Shown here piece by piece: positions 60,701-64,000 of a stretch of 64,000 nt of DNA (position 1 is the stretch's first letter; the number at the start of each line of letters is the position of its first letter). Position numbers and translations under genes: made by a program. The notes beneath the pieces were generated by a model. It worked only from the letters and a program-made list of their open reading frames with translations, had not been told where the DNA came from and did no database searches. The stretch covers positions 489,623-553,622 of the forward strand of contig JBJCIZ010000028.1 in NCBI GenBank assembly GCA_051294375.1, written 5' to 3'. The stretch is from Paraspadella gotoi (lineage: Eukaryota; Chaetognatha).

Positions 60701-62742
60701 TGATATTGGCGACGATCCTCGTCGGGGCATCGTCGGAAGCACGGGCCGCCGATTGTTTCAAAGGTCGTAGCATCGAGTAGTCATCGATTACGTAGGTCAA
60801 CCAGCGCAGCGCATGCTGGCGGAGAAAATCTGCCGCCAAGTATTGGACGGACAACGTCGGCAATGACAAAACGACCCGTTAGTCGTTTGAAGTAAGGCGG
60901 AGAGACATTAACGGGTCCCATACGATTGGATTCGCCGCTCATCGCGGCGTAGAGCGAGGATTCGAAGCGGCTCTCTGGCGCCGTCATAGTTTGATGGCGG
61001 AAGAAGGCTGACTTCTGCGCCCGTGTCAACGAAGAAAATCTAATCCAGAGTCAAAATCGTGAACTGTTAGGAGAGGCGTGCGTTGCCGACCGTGTTCACC
61101 TCGGTCGGACGGCCCGGGCCGTTTCCCGGCAACCAGGCACACGGCTGGCGACAGTTGCGAGCGCGGGCACCAAATCCGCGTGAAAGAACAAAAATCCGAA
61201 AATCCGTGCTCATCCGTGCCATCGAGGCATAATTCTTTTTAGTCGGCGTCGGCACCCTTTTGATCGGCGCGGCGGCTCCTTTGAAACCGCGGTTGCCGCC
61301 TCGCCGGCGACGAGAAAAAGGATGCTGCTGCCTGCCGAGCGGCGTCCGCAGCGTCGGGGCAGCCGAAAGCGTGAGTGGAAGTTAGGTGATCCAACGTTGG
61401 ATGAGAGATAGCGGACACTGGCGCTGAACGAGCAGACTCGCGGCGTTTTTATGGCTGCAACGGCCGGCGTCCACGTCGGCCGGAGGGAAAGAAGAGAGGA
61501 ATTTTGAATGAGCTCCTCCGGCGTACTGGTTAGCTATAATGGCGACGGCAATCTGATCGAGGAAAGACCGGCGATGTCTTCGCTTGACTCGCCGCGCCGA
61601 AATCCTCAATGCCTTCGCCGCGGTCGCCGCCGTAAAGTAGAGATTGCGCAAGGGGAAAGGCGGCTCCGGTGTAAAACGCTTGCGGATTTCGGCGACAAGT
61701 TGCTCATAGGCCGCTCGGTTGGACGTTCGAGCGCGACGGTGTCGTAGTCGCGTCAACTGACAGCGCGATGTCAGCTTTGCGACGAAGATGGTAGTACTTA
61801 TGTACGGAGGAGGAGACACGGCGGATTGCGAAAATTGCCTCGCAACGCTGGATGCCAAGCGACCGGCGATTCTTCGTCCATTCGGTAGTGCAATGTTTAC
61901 GTGGCTTACATTTGCGTCGGATAGCCATGTCGGTGTTCGTGTCGGTTGCGTGTTCGTCGGTGGTTGACATTCTACTTGGTCAACTGAACGTCGCAGGTCA
62001 ACATATGAAGCGATGATAAAATCGAGAATAGTATTTTCGGAAGGAAAAATCAGCCATCAAAACAATCGAGGCATCGAACGAACTAAAATTCGAATCTTTT
62101 CGCAGAGGGCGAAGAGAGAGAAAACAAATGATCACTGCAATATTTATCATTTAATTTTATTTTCAATTTTTTAAGGAGAACGTTCTCTAACCCCGTCTAC
62201 TCCGATAGAATTCAACAGCGCGTCCGCCTTTGATTTCGCCCTCAAAAAAATTGGCAGGCGATCTCCATTTGACAAAATGTCGGGTGGGAAAAATTTTTAT
62301 CTGCTTTTATAAATTTATAGAATAATAATTGACAGATTTGCGCGTTGATACCTGTGCAATTTAGATCTATCAATAATTAATTATTTTAACATAATATTCT
62401 AGGTTTTAATGTCTTTCTATATATCAATATTATCTATCTGTATCCATCTTTCTCCCCAGGATTACGTCAATCTATGTTATCTAATCTAATCTAATCTAAT
62501 CTAATCTAATCTATAATCTAAATCTTAATTCCATCATCCATCCATCCATTCTCCCCCAGGATTACGTCAATCTCAGAGACGCAACTCTCGATCAAGTTTT
62601 GGGGTCGCGTGAGAAAAACGAGCGAAGATTGGCGCCGCAACCCGATGTTGGATTTGGACATTTGACAAAAAACAAGGAATGGAAAGGGGAAAAGCAAGGA
62701 CATAGCCATGGGAGGAGACAAAGGATTGACAGGGAAGAATAA
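24461..62742 (+). CDS. DNAI3: Dynein axonemal intermediate chain 3 (WDR63), whole gene
   Basis: DNAI3 (IC140 in Chlamydomonas) is a WD-repeat intermediate chain of the two-headed inner-arm dynein I1/f. It helps bind the motor to the axonemal microtubule and is needed for normal ciliary beat. About 29 exons are traced; nearly all junctions agree in phase. The product is roughly 1,100 residues against 891 in human; the excess is a Lys/Gly-rich N-terminus and an acidic insert. Diagnostic segments align to the human protein in order: VLTEETLEMY, IVDQFTEENVLF, PWTSLGSEREV, CVDFHPTCGGI, GGCFNGQIALWD, HIGTGDGQVFF, RPSVFFLGRSDGTVDIWD, DYVNLRDATLDQVLG. One or two exons between 29063 and 34574 are uncertain, and exons near 36208, 43131-43904 and 54013 are disturbed by repeats or gaps. 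The group entries that follow give the exons. Confidence 0.87.
25370..25540. repeat. CT/CTTT microsatellite
   Basis: Pyrimidine run after the DNAI3 exon 3 donor. Confidence 0.85.
25761..25862. repeat. (ATA)n trinucleotide microsatellite
   Basis: About 33 ATA/AAT units in intron 4, followed by a (CT)n run at 25963-26036. A mirror (ATT)n run lies at 42379-42456. Confidence 0.95.
26221..26312. repeat. (GA)n microsatellite starting at the exon 5 donor
   Basis: The run begins with the donor GTGAGAGAGA itself (26221). This is a recurrent arrangement here (compare 22831, 28263, 53734), where a GTGAG donor seeded a GA repeat. Confidence 0.85.
26562..26720. repeat. 34-bp minisatellite
   Basis: About 4.5 units of GAAATGGCGATTGGAGTGGC followed by GTTTAGAATTAGAT, with variants, in the intron after exon 6. 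Related AATGG motifs continue to 26930. Confidence 0.8.
27010..27060 (-). repeat. Fragment of interspersed element
   Basis: 'TATTGGTTGTACCGAT' is the reverse complement of the 5' end of the family described at 34198. Confidence 0.5.
27903..27942. repeat. (GTCT)n microsatellite
   Basis: TGTCTGTCTGTC run directly after the DNAI3 exon 8 donor. Confidence 0.9.
28194..37648 (+). CDS. DNAI3: DNAI3 exons 9-15 (central linker region)
   Basis: Exons 28194-28262, 28925-29063, 34574-34694, 35566-35623, 36059-36208, 36832-36980 and 37550-37648. The first two contain YLMVMTAEKKAEFFASFYE and KWPLVPGPWTSLGSEREV, matching human NFYLIATEEGKENYL...KPWVSLGSEKEI. Later exons diverge: MKWVYKKK (human TKWTYPKN), an acidic SEEEEEEEAADA insert, and QTEPQIMEDEKADLYM. 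The DDWRELDDTL segment matches human IDDWKYLAEE. The exon at 36059 lacks a GT after CTCAG at 36208. A second copy of its end at 36388-36426 does have CTCAG|GTCTAA, but a (GA)n insertion with a TGA lies between them. Sequence between 29063 and 34574 should hold about 60-70 more residues that I cannot place confidently. Confidence 0.72.
28280..28352. repeat. (CT)n-(TA)n microsatellite
   Basis: CTCTCT followed by TATATATA in the intron after exon 9. Confidence 0.9.
29130..29390. repeat. Degenerate CCTAAT/CCCTAA repeat
   Basis: About 250 bases of decayed CCTAATCC, CCTTAACC and CCCTAATC units in the intron after exon 10. A second telomere-like tract in this window (compare 20870). Confidence 0.65.
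29841..30295 (+). CDS. DNAI3: Possible additional DNAI3 exons (tentative)
   Basis: TTATATTCAG|GG at 29841 is in phase with the exon ending 29063 and reads VEARAKKRS up to an A|GTGAGG donor near 29867. An acceptor GACGTAG at 30203 then continues in phase with DQVENRVKSYDSDESADDDD to about 30290. The text looks like protein and falls where about 60 residues are missing, but no clear similarity to DNAI3 is seen, and the end phase does not fit the 34574 exon. More exons or an error would be needed. Confidence 0.25.
29895..30175. repeat. Degenerate array of CAGATGATTT units
   Basis: 'CAGTACAGATGATTTTTTCA' and variants (CAGATGATTGGTTTTC, GCCAATACAGAAGATTTCTC) recur about every 35-60 bases, each with a pyrimidine tract followed by CAG. 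The units therefore look like repeated 3' splice sites ahead of the tentative exon at 30204. Confidence 0.55.
30295..30520. repeat. GATAGAGA-rich low-complexity tract
   Basis: Irregular GATAGAGAGATA and GATTGGATAGAGAC units. No coding signal. Confidence 0.7.
30700..30971 (-). CDS. Possible antisense exon, Lys/Ala-rich
   Basis: Minus strand: an acceptor CTTTCCAATCCAG (ending at 30972) precedes a frame beginning AARHLRERYRLAVKTKVFVG, then Ala-, Lys/Arg- and Ala-rich segments ending RWRRIAGACKRFSGG. The non-repetitive start looks coding. However, the donor at 32756 would join in a different frame (Gly/Gln/Pro then Glu-rich), also open. Not recognised; could be simple-sequence coincidence within the DNAI3 intron. 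Confidence 0.25.
31000..32590. repeat. 1.6-kb polypurine tract with higher-order repeats
   Basis: Plus strand is almost pure A/G from 31000 to 32590. Units such as GAGAGCAGGGGGAGAGAGGG and GGAGAAAAGGAGGAGGGAGA recur about every 90-110 bases, so this is a minisatellite of a GA-rich unit rather than random microsatellite. The 618-codon minus frame across it is a composition artefact. It lies in the DNAI3 intron 10 region. Confidence 0.85.
32610..32639. repeat. (GAC)n microsatellite
   Basis: GACGACGACAACGACGACGAC run. A counterpart (GTT)n(GTC)n lies at 33001-33095. Confidence 0.9.
32756..32963 (-). CDS. Possible antisense exon, charged/Ala-rich
   Basis: Minus-strand ATG at 32936 opens MEDWEAVIERERRRVEKED, then KKKA(A)n and SATSGRNLQQL up to a C|GTGAGA donor at 32756. 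It may pair with the exon at 30700-30971 to form a small nested gene, but repeats border both, and no family is recognised. Confidence 0.28.
33110..34015. other. Intronic stretch with an internal duplicated motif
   Basis: AT-rich, no exon seen. 'CTGAAGGGCTC' with flanking similarity occurs at about 33376 and 33592, suggesting a diverged duplication of roughly 215 bases or part of an unrecognised repeat. Confidence 0.35.
34020..34197 (+). repeat. Interspersed element copy C (diverged)
   Basis: Contains 'GTTTTCAATCAAGAGTCTCT' and 'TATCTGGCTTCGTTTTCAA'. It directly precedes copy D in the same orientation. Confidence 0.6.
34198..34440 (+). repeat. Interspersed non-autonomous element, reference copy D
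   Basis: A family of about 200-240 bases with at least eight copies here (18262, 23677, 34020, 34198, 37378 minus, 42676, 47255 noisy, 57780). Conserved blocks: TGAAATTGGTACAACCGATA at the start, 'CTGACTTTGGACAAGCTTTG', 'GCCTCCATCACTCTTACAAG', 'TGCAAGCTTTCAATCAAGAC', 'TACCTGGCTTCCCTATCAAT' and GAAATGGTATAATAT at the end. The two ends resemble each other in direct orientation (TGAAATTGGTACAA and TGAAATGGTATAA). No coding capacity and no clear tRNA-type A/B boxes. SINE-like or MITE-like; class unknown. Confidence 0.8.
34715..34780. repeat. (GA)n microsatellite
   Basis: Run following the donor of the exon ending 34694. Confidence 0.9.
34865..35545. repeat. ATGAATGTCTAA/ATGAACGAATAA tandem array
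   Basis: About 680 bases of 12- to 20-base units mixing AATGAATGTCTA and AATGAACGAATA. A complementary ATTCATTCGTTC-rich stretch follows at 35635-35920 after a 58-base DNAI3 exon, so the exon sits between two sequences that could pair. Confidence 0.85.
35635..35925. repeat. ATTCATTCGTTC-rich degenerate array
   Basis: Decayed ATTCATTC/CATTTATT units, partly complementary to 34865-35545. Confidence 0.7.
36160..36430 (+). repeat. Duplicated exon end separated by (GA)n
   Basis: 'TTCCGTGCAGTCGCTCGACG' with CCGCTCAG occurs at 36178 and again at 36396. The first copy is followed by CCGGAGAGATGAGAG, the second by a GTCTAAG donor. The intervening 180 bases are (GA)n. Confidence 0.8.
37378..37535 (-). 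repeat. Interspersed element copy E (reverse)
   Basis: Reverse complement of family blocks: 'GACTTGATTGAAAGCTTGC', 'GGAGGCC', 'TTGGTTGTACCAAT'. It ends about 20 bases before the exon at 37550, so it supplies part of the 3' intron end. Confidence 0.8.
37680..38260. other. Tandem noisy copies of one intron segment
   Basis: 37690-37980 and 38027-38290 contain the same text in order (CT run, 'GAAAGAAATGAAA', 'TATACACACCATGTCACATT', 'TGATTCGGTTCATCCTAG') with scattered indels, separated by a gap at 38001-38025. Confidence 0.75.
38507..45693 (+). CDS. DNAI3: DNAI3 exons 16-21 (first half of the WD-repeat propeller)
   Basis: Exons 38507-38611, 38776-38843, 41580-41712, 43131-43904 (interrupted, see repeat), 44559-44699 and 45552-45693; all phases agree. 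WD-like blades are visible: CVDFHPTCGGIVAES, VVLLWNVFDPVFPKLVL, FVVGGCFNGQIALWDLS, VYVASVGRGSVDGSHADRD with VVWIG, and FMTAGSDFKILIWDVR. Human counterparts are CVSWHPTIYGLIAVS, LILFWSFSDPIHPQLML, IIAGGCINGQIVMWDIT and LVTCSADCTICFWDIR. The last exon reads WTFKFLQQQWQPLVVMKF. These blades form the propeller that docks dynein heavy and light chains onto the I1 complex. Confidence 0.85.
38582..38685 (+). repeat. 34-bp array of the exon 16 splice donor
   Basis: 'GGACAGACTGTTGTTCAG' followed by GTGAGATAGATCTGTT repeats with period exactly 34. Donor positions are GT at 38612 and 38646, with a final GTCGGT at 38680. The first unit lies in coding sequence (SDRLLFR). Confidence 0.9.
38960..40880. other. 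Noisy direct copy of 37120-38840
   Basis: The same landmarks recur in order with many small insertions: 'TTTGCAATTGTTTTCGTGAT' (37130 and 38968), 'AATAACGACATCGAATATAG' (37200 and 39039), the reverse interspersed element, the exon beginning CACTCTCGC (37550 and about 39462), the exon with GGTGGAATCGTCGCCGAATC (38532 and about 40471), and the exon near 38776 (about 40808). Frames are broken in the copy. Probably an assembly artefact inside the intron that precedes 41580. Confidence 0.7.
40925..41577. repeat. CT-rich tract, intron end
   Basis: Mostly CTCTCTCC text with the line 'CCTTTCCTTCCATCCCTTCC' recurring at about 41237 and 41350 (and at 38900), i.e. a noisy tandem copy, ending at the acceptor TTTTCCAG (41579). 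Confidence 0.7.
41713..43130. other. Intron with (ATT)n and element copy F
   Basis: AT-rich. (ATT)n at 42379-42456 and an interspersed element at 42676-42872. GTC/GTCGTCGAC repeats at 42925-43000. No further exon is seen. Confidence 0.6.
42676..42872 (+). repeat. Interspersed element copy F
   Basis: 'TATGAAATTGGAACAACTAA' start, complete core, and 'CTGGCTTCCCTATCAAT' end. Confidence 0.8.
43120..43905 (+). repeat. Five tandem copies (~151 bp) of an exon start with its acceptor
   Basis: Units begin near 43131, 43280, 43433, 43590 and 43735. Each has a CT tract, a CAG acceptor, a CGCGGAAGCGTC-like block, 'CCGGATCC', AAGAAAGAAACAG and ACGTNAAACTCAACTTGA. The first copy is in phase with the preceding exon (ARGSVSSGSSKKETELD). 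Only the last runs on into the conserved EPVYVASVGRGSV part and the donor at 43904. Copies differ by many indels, so the number may be partly artefact. Confidence 0.75.
43970..44475. repeat. GATTGATTGA/ATTCCGGTTAAT minisatellite
   Basis: 'GATACATTCCGGTTAATTGA' followed by TTGATTGAAGGATAGTTTGA repeats about every 45-50 bases across a gap (44063-44281). Confidence 0.85.
45122..45270 (+). repeat. Copy of the 15.7-kb dispersed element
   Basis: 'TTGTTGTACATTTCACAATG' (15841 in the other copy), CACTTCAAATTCACAC, then GCGCTGAAGAGTCGAAACAT. The ribozyme-like hairpin has collapsed, keeping CTGAAGA and GAAAC. A noisy copy at 47000-47120 reads GCTGAAGAAGACTCGTAATG, i.e. with the hairpin still present. 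Confidence 0.55.
45694..48120. other. Noisy direct copy of 44.5-45.7 kb
   Basis: The blocks of 44475-45700 recur at 46060-48110 with many inserted bases. Examples: 'TGGAAACAGGTCTTG' in the element near 47336, 'AACTTTAACGA' at 47230 and 'AACACCATTATTTCGAGGTTG' near 48090, which matches the exon end at 45680. The only interspersed element in this part (47255-47480) is too damaged for exact ends. No intact exon. Confidence 0.6.
47255..47480 (+). repeat. Interspersed element copy G (noisy)
   Basis: 'ATGACCATAGCAGGTCCCTG' and 'TTTTCAATCAAGGACTCTCT' with inserted bases. Same family as 34198. The parent position in 44856-45121 is an N gap. Confidence 0.55.
48230..51121. other. Large intron containing duplicated noisy blocks
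   Basis: 48230-49080 and 49110-49900 are direct copies ('AGTCCCTGAG', 'TTACCATAATATCTTTACGG'/'TCACCATATAATATCTTTAC', 'GAGGATCGGTCGATTAATCA'). 49880-50560 and 50900-51270 share AAGAGCTTAAG and 'CGCCGATTTCCGGCTCCTG', the latter being exon sequence. No independent exon is called. Confidence 0.6.
51122..54013 (+). CDS. DNAI3: DNAI3 exons 22-26 (second half of the WD propeller)
   Basis: Exons 51122-51267, 51912-52052, 53395-53468, 53616-53733 and 53953 into the gap at 54014. The phase after 45693 fits (AG|A), so no exon is missing between. Content: FHIGTGDGQVFFADFRLLK (human FFVGTEEGEVIYTDWKMEK), MDRNPFINNLLLATGGTRF (human IQRSPFYNDIILTVGGWNV), SPTRPSVFFLGRSDGTVDIW (human LTRPGVFYIGREDGYIDIWD), then ITAMCLLPVNKRLQLLAIGD. 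The last exon is cut by the gap. Its end is visible only in the inverted copy (about 54245-54310, minus), where GDEKGVL is followed by VEVPLVYC-like text, equivalent to human YYGTLHILEIPW. Confidence 0.87.
51440..51911. other. Intron between exons ending 51267 and starting 51912
   Basis: AT-rich, with an AATTGT/AATTGTA repeat at 51370-51400. A frame from 51813 reads into the next exon, but the CT-rich acceptor ending CTCTGCAACAG at 51911 restores phase and matches the human spacing. Confidence 0.6.
52026..52990 (+). repeat. 77-bp array of the exon 23 splice donor
   Basis: 'CGGAACGAGGTTCACTTTGC' (exon end) plus TGAAGGTAATTATCTGGCAG, AAGAGAGATGGACAGACAAA and CAGACCGACTGATGGG repeat with period 77 (donor GT at 52053 and 52130). 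The array then enters a gap (52180-52942) and is seen again at 52943-53030. Each complete unit carries an AAG|GTAATT donor. The inverted noisy counterpart at 55190-56580 shows about 15-18 units, which estimates the content of the gap. Confidence 0.88.
53734..53765. repeat. (GA)n run seeded on the exon 25 donor
   Basis: GTGAGAGAGAG begins exactly at the splice donor. Confidence 0.85.
54056..54262 (-). repeat. Junction minisatellite of exon 26 (first side)
   Basis: On the minus strand, GTGGAGGTTCCGCTTGTCTA, CTGTTATCAGCAAGCATCAG and GTAAGCATC repeat about every 50 bases. The same unit occurs in plus orientation at 56590-56715. The unit spans the end of exon 26 and a CAG|GTAAGC donor. Confidence 0.7.
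56590..56715 (+). repeat. Junction minisatellite of exon 26 (plus orientation)
   Basis: Two to three units of 'CAGCAAGCATCAGGTAAGCA' with TCGTGGAGGTTCCGCT, each with a consensus CAG|GTAAG donor. Confidence 0.75.
56720..57039. other. AT-rich intron
   Basis: Nothing recognised. Ends at the acceptor TTCTTCACGCAG. Confidence 0.6.
57040..62742 (+). CDS. DNAI3: DNAI3 exons 27-29 (C-terminus)
   Basis: Exons 57040-57107, 57470-57563 and 62560-62742 join in phase. Content: NDLEALEKFIERESTRVNRR (human NEMASVNHYFEREVKHLEYV), YKALAAKGDVEDEVIRPDTE, then DYVNLRDATLDQVLG (human DYESYLELEKTVLINLG). The frame continues to TAA at 62740-62742, adding a basic tail. A GTGAGA donor at 62609 inside this exon (GTCGC|GTGAGA) could instead splice to an exon beyond the window; the human C-terminus is only about 15 residues beyond this point, so either is possible. 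The intron 57564-62559 holds an interspersed element and a complete retrotransposon in antisense. Confidence 0.8.
57670..57700. repeat. (CT)n microsatellite
   Basis: Short CT run in the last DNAI3 intron. Confidence 0.85.
57780..57998 (+). repeat. Interspersed element copy H
   Basis: 'TTAAATTGGTACAACCAATA' to 'TATCAATGAAGTGGTATAAT', nearly full length, followed by a (TA)n run at 58000-58030 that is the retrotransposon target. Confidence 0.85.
58031..58163 (-). repeat. 3' LTR of the Gypsy element
   Basis: Plus-strand text starts TGAAGCGATGATAAAATCGA and ends ACAAATGATCACTGCA. Confidence 0.85.
58164..58173 (-). other. Polypurine tract
   Basis: On the minus strand TGGGGGGGGC directly abuts the 3' LTR, the expected primer for plus-strand cDNA synthesis. 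Confidence 0.7.
58550..61060 (-). pseudogene. Retrotransposon pol (protease, RT, RNase H, integrase), frameshifted
   Basis: Minus strand. Protease active site VDTGAEVS at 61030-61007. Reverse transcriptase from about 60500 with YPISALQDF, GYHQIPV and the catalytic YLDDILVAS near 60140-60110. RNase H near 59660-59330 with SDLAVGAVLEQ and DIRHIEGKKNVVADA. Integrase near 59150-58550 with the zinc motif HPGVKASRQLV ... CTACQRAK, catalytic-core HVDVVGPLP, and HPQSNGMVERIHR near the third acidic residue. Domains fall in all three minus frames, so at least three frameshifts are present and the copy is not functional as read. Confidence 0.85.
61067..61970 (-). pseudogene. Retrotransposon gag, frameshifted
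   Basis: Minus strand, ATG near 61970, continuing through two further frames to about 61067. A capsid-like stretch (AAYEQLVAEIRKRFTPEP) is followed by a Cys-containing segment, FGARARNCRQPCAWLPGNG, with an upstream Cys in another frame. This fits the CHCC-type Gag finger of CsRn1 elements rather than a CCHC knuckle. Broken by indels. Confidence 0.65.
61980..62006 (-). other. Primer-binding site, tRNA-Trp-like
   Basis: Minus strand next to the 5' LTR reads TGTTGACCTGCGACGTTCAG. Animal tRNA-Trp would give TGGTGACCCCGACGTGATTT, so they match with small indels. Confidence 0.55.
62007..62139 (-). repeat. 5' LTR of the Gypsy element
   Basis: Same text as 58031-58163 with indels, e.g. CGAGAATAGTATTTTCGG against CGAGGAATATATTTTCGG. 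Confidence 0.85.
62445..62580 (+). repeat. Duplicated last-exon acceptor plus (TAATC)n
   Basis: 'CCCCAGGATTACGTCAATCT' occurs at 62456 and at 62555, each after ATCCATC/CT-rich sequence. (CTAAT)n pentamers lie between. The first copy offers a decoy 3' splice site with 15 bases of exon. Confidence 0.85.
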
Positions 62743-62743
62743 A
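62738..62743 (+). terminator. AATAAA overlapping the DNAI3 stop
   Basis: AATAAA overlaps the predicted TAA stop (62740-62742). It is usable as a poly(A) signal only for a downstream cleavage site. Weak evidence alone. Confidence 0.3.
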
Positions 62744-62789
62744 AGAGGAAATTAGCTGAACAGAAAATCATTGACACGGAACATAAAAA

Positions 62790-63600
62790 TTAGGACATGG
62801 GGAAGAAACAGGTGAATAAAAAAAACGTGACATATGAGGGGGGGAGAAAGCAGGGACATGGTAAGGGGGGACGATGAAATGAATATGATATGAAACAGTA
62901 ACAAGGAAAAAAAAAAACTGGAAAGTGAGGAAAATATGAAAAATGCTTTAAAAAAAAAAAAGAAGGCGGCAAAGTAAGATTTATGTGTTGAAAAAATGTT
63001 CTCGTCAAAATCTATGTTTTCATTTCGTTATTGTAGCAAAAATTCGCTGATAATAAAAAAAAAGTACTTTTAAGTTTTTTTGGTCATTTAATACAGTTTA
63101 TTTATAGATAAAGAATTTTTTCGATATATTTAATTTTTTTCGTGTTACCAACGAATAATGTCTTTTATTATCGACCTAATGTGAACCGTTATGGCGACTC
63201 TAAAGTTTATGGGAGATAGAGACAAGAGAGATTGCATCAAAGGACCACTTTGTTTAAGTTTATAATAGAGACAGAGAGAGATTGCATAAGGTGACCACTT
63301 CCCTTTAAGTTATAATTCCAGCTTAAAATTCGAGTCTCCCAACTTTTTATCAATATCGTTTCTCTTTTTTTTAATGTTTTCTTGAAAGAAAAAAAAGTTT
63401 TAAACATTTTTTTTCCCGCAAATGGATTGGGGAAGAAGAAAACGGAGGTAAATGATATCTTTGTTTTGTTGTTTTTCCTGTTGGTTTTTCTGTTTTAGTT
63501 TCGATTTTTCGAGTGTTTTTGTTTTTGGTTTTCCGTTAGAGGAAAGAAAAAAGAGAGAGACAGGAGGTTCACCCGACGAGGACATGACTTTGACATGACT
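62790..63600. other. 3' flank, no gene recognised
   Basis: Poly-A/T rich. A tandem duplication of about 60-65 bases ('GAGAGATTGCATCAAAGGAC' at 63226 and GAGAGATTGCATAAGGTGAC at 63277) is the only structure seen. Confidence 0.5.
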
Positions 63601-63639
63601 TGACATGACATTGACGGTGAAAAGAACGACGGAGACGAT

Positions 63640-63940
63640 GACATGAGACAATGAAAACTACGGCGTCTATGCGCGACGACGACGACGATGACAACGACGA
63701 CAAAGTTGTCGACGACGATGACAACGACGAAGATGAAGATAATAATCAACGAGGAACACGTGGATGCTAACAAGGACGCCGGGTATCAAATGAAATTACT
63801 AATGATGATGAGACGAAAAACGATGACAATGATGACAACGGAATGCAACAACGATGACGACGACGATGCTGACGAAGACGTCGAAGACAACGACATTGAA
63901 GACGACAATGACAACGACGACGGACAAAGACGCCGGACGG
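63640..63940. repeat. GAC/GAT-rich acidic tract
   Basis: Imperfect GACGACGATGACAACGAC repeat. The plus strand would encode Asp/Asn/Glu. A TTTTATTTTCCCAG acceptor at about 63971 precedes non-repetitive sequence to the window end, so an exon may start there. Too little sequence to judge. Confidence 0.5.
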
Positions 63941-64000
63941 ACGACCTTCCAAAATCATTTTATTTTCCCAGGGCGGTCCCCGCTTCCGTCATTTTTATCT

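Larger units (their letters stand above)
58031..62139 (-). mobile_element. Ty3/Gypsy LTR retrotransposon, CsRn1-like
   Basis: Two direct 133-bp LTRs (TG...CA) at 58031-58163 and 62007-62139 differ only by a few indels, so the insertion is young. ATAT flanks both ends (58027-58030, 62140-62143). On the minus strand the order is 5' LTR, primer-binding site, gag, protease, RT, RNase H, integrase, polypurine tract, 3' LTR, i.e. Ty3/Gypsy order. The PBS resembles the 3' end of tRNA-Trp and the Gag has a Cys-rich motif ending RNCRQPC, both traits reported for the CsRn1/Kabuki clade. Frames are broken by several indels, so this copy is either decayed or affected by sequencing error. Confidence 0.85.

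Noticed and set aside
58249-61960. Plus-strand frames across the retroelement
   Set aside because: They are antisense shadows of gag and pol. All recognisable motifs are on the minus strand.
63640-63960. Acidic protein-coding exon near the window end
   Set aside because: GAC/GAT repeat without a confirmed start or splice context. Kept as a repeat only.

Overview
The window is nuclear DNA from a metazoan. Genes are split by GT-AG introns, introns are long and full of microsatellites, several TE families are present, there is a motile-cilium gene, and there is a secreted fibrinogen-domain protein with a TATA promoter. No marker fixes the taxon. The CsRn1-like retroelement and fibrinogen-domain protein fit a spiralian/lophotrochozoan (flatworm, mollusc or relative), but that is inference. 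Base quality is uneven: there are N gaps (about 154-422, 9764-9788, 9876-10061, 13622-13631, 15060-15278, 38001-38025, 41529-41553, 43940-43964, 44063-44281, 44856-45121, 49085-49109, 52180-52942, 53052-53241, 54014-54038, 57594-57618) and many 'noisy' second copies that look like unpolished long-read sequence.

Layout. 1-10.8 kb: microsatellite, a CGGT/GTCC-type simple repeat, AT-rich non-coding DNA and a noisy copy of 10.8-12.6 kb. 10.8-13.9 kb: minus-strand exons of one or two unrecognised genes, one encoding a putative tail-anchored protein, plus a truncated tRNA-Lys copy that keeps its CCA end. 15.65-16.53 kb: a dimeric repeat with hammerhead-like cores. 17.2-19.0 kb: the last three exons of an organic anion transporter (SLCO/OATP), plus strand. 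20.5-23.5 kb: a complete seven-exon gene for a secreted coiled-coil plus fibrinogen-C domain protein. 24.5-62.7 kb: one very long gene, the orthologue of DNAI3/WDR63 (inner dynein arm I1 intermediate chain), in about 29 exons. Its last intron holds a nearly complete Ty3/Gypsy element of CsRn1 type in antisense. 62.8-64 kb: flank with an acidic GAC/GAT tract.

The most striking pattern is that several exon-intron junctions (SLCO; DNAI3 exons ending at 36208, 38611, 52052 and near 54013; acceptors at 43131 and 62560) are themselves the repeat unit of a short tandem array. Splice donors or acceptors are therefore multiplied two to many times. Assembly noise complicates this, but the clean 34-bp array at 38582-38681 and the SLCO array lie in sequence that reads correctly.

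No pathway links the neighbours. DNAI3 acts in cilia, SLCO in the plasma membrane, and the fibrinogen protein outside the cell.
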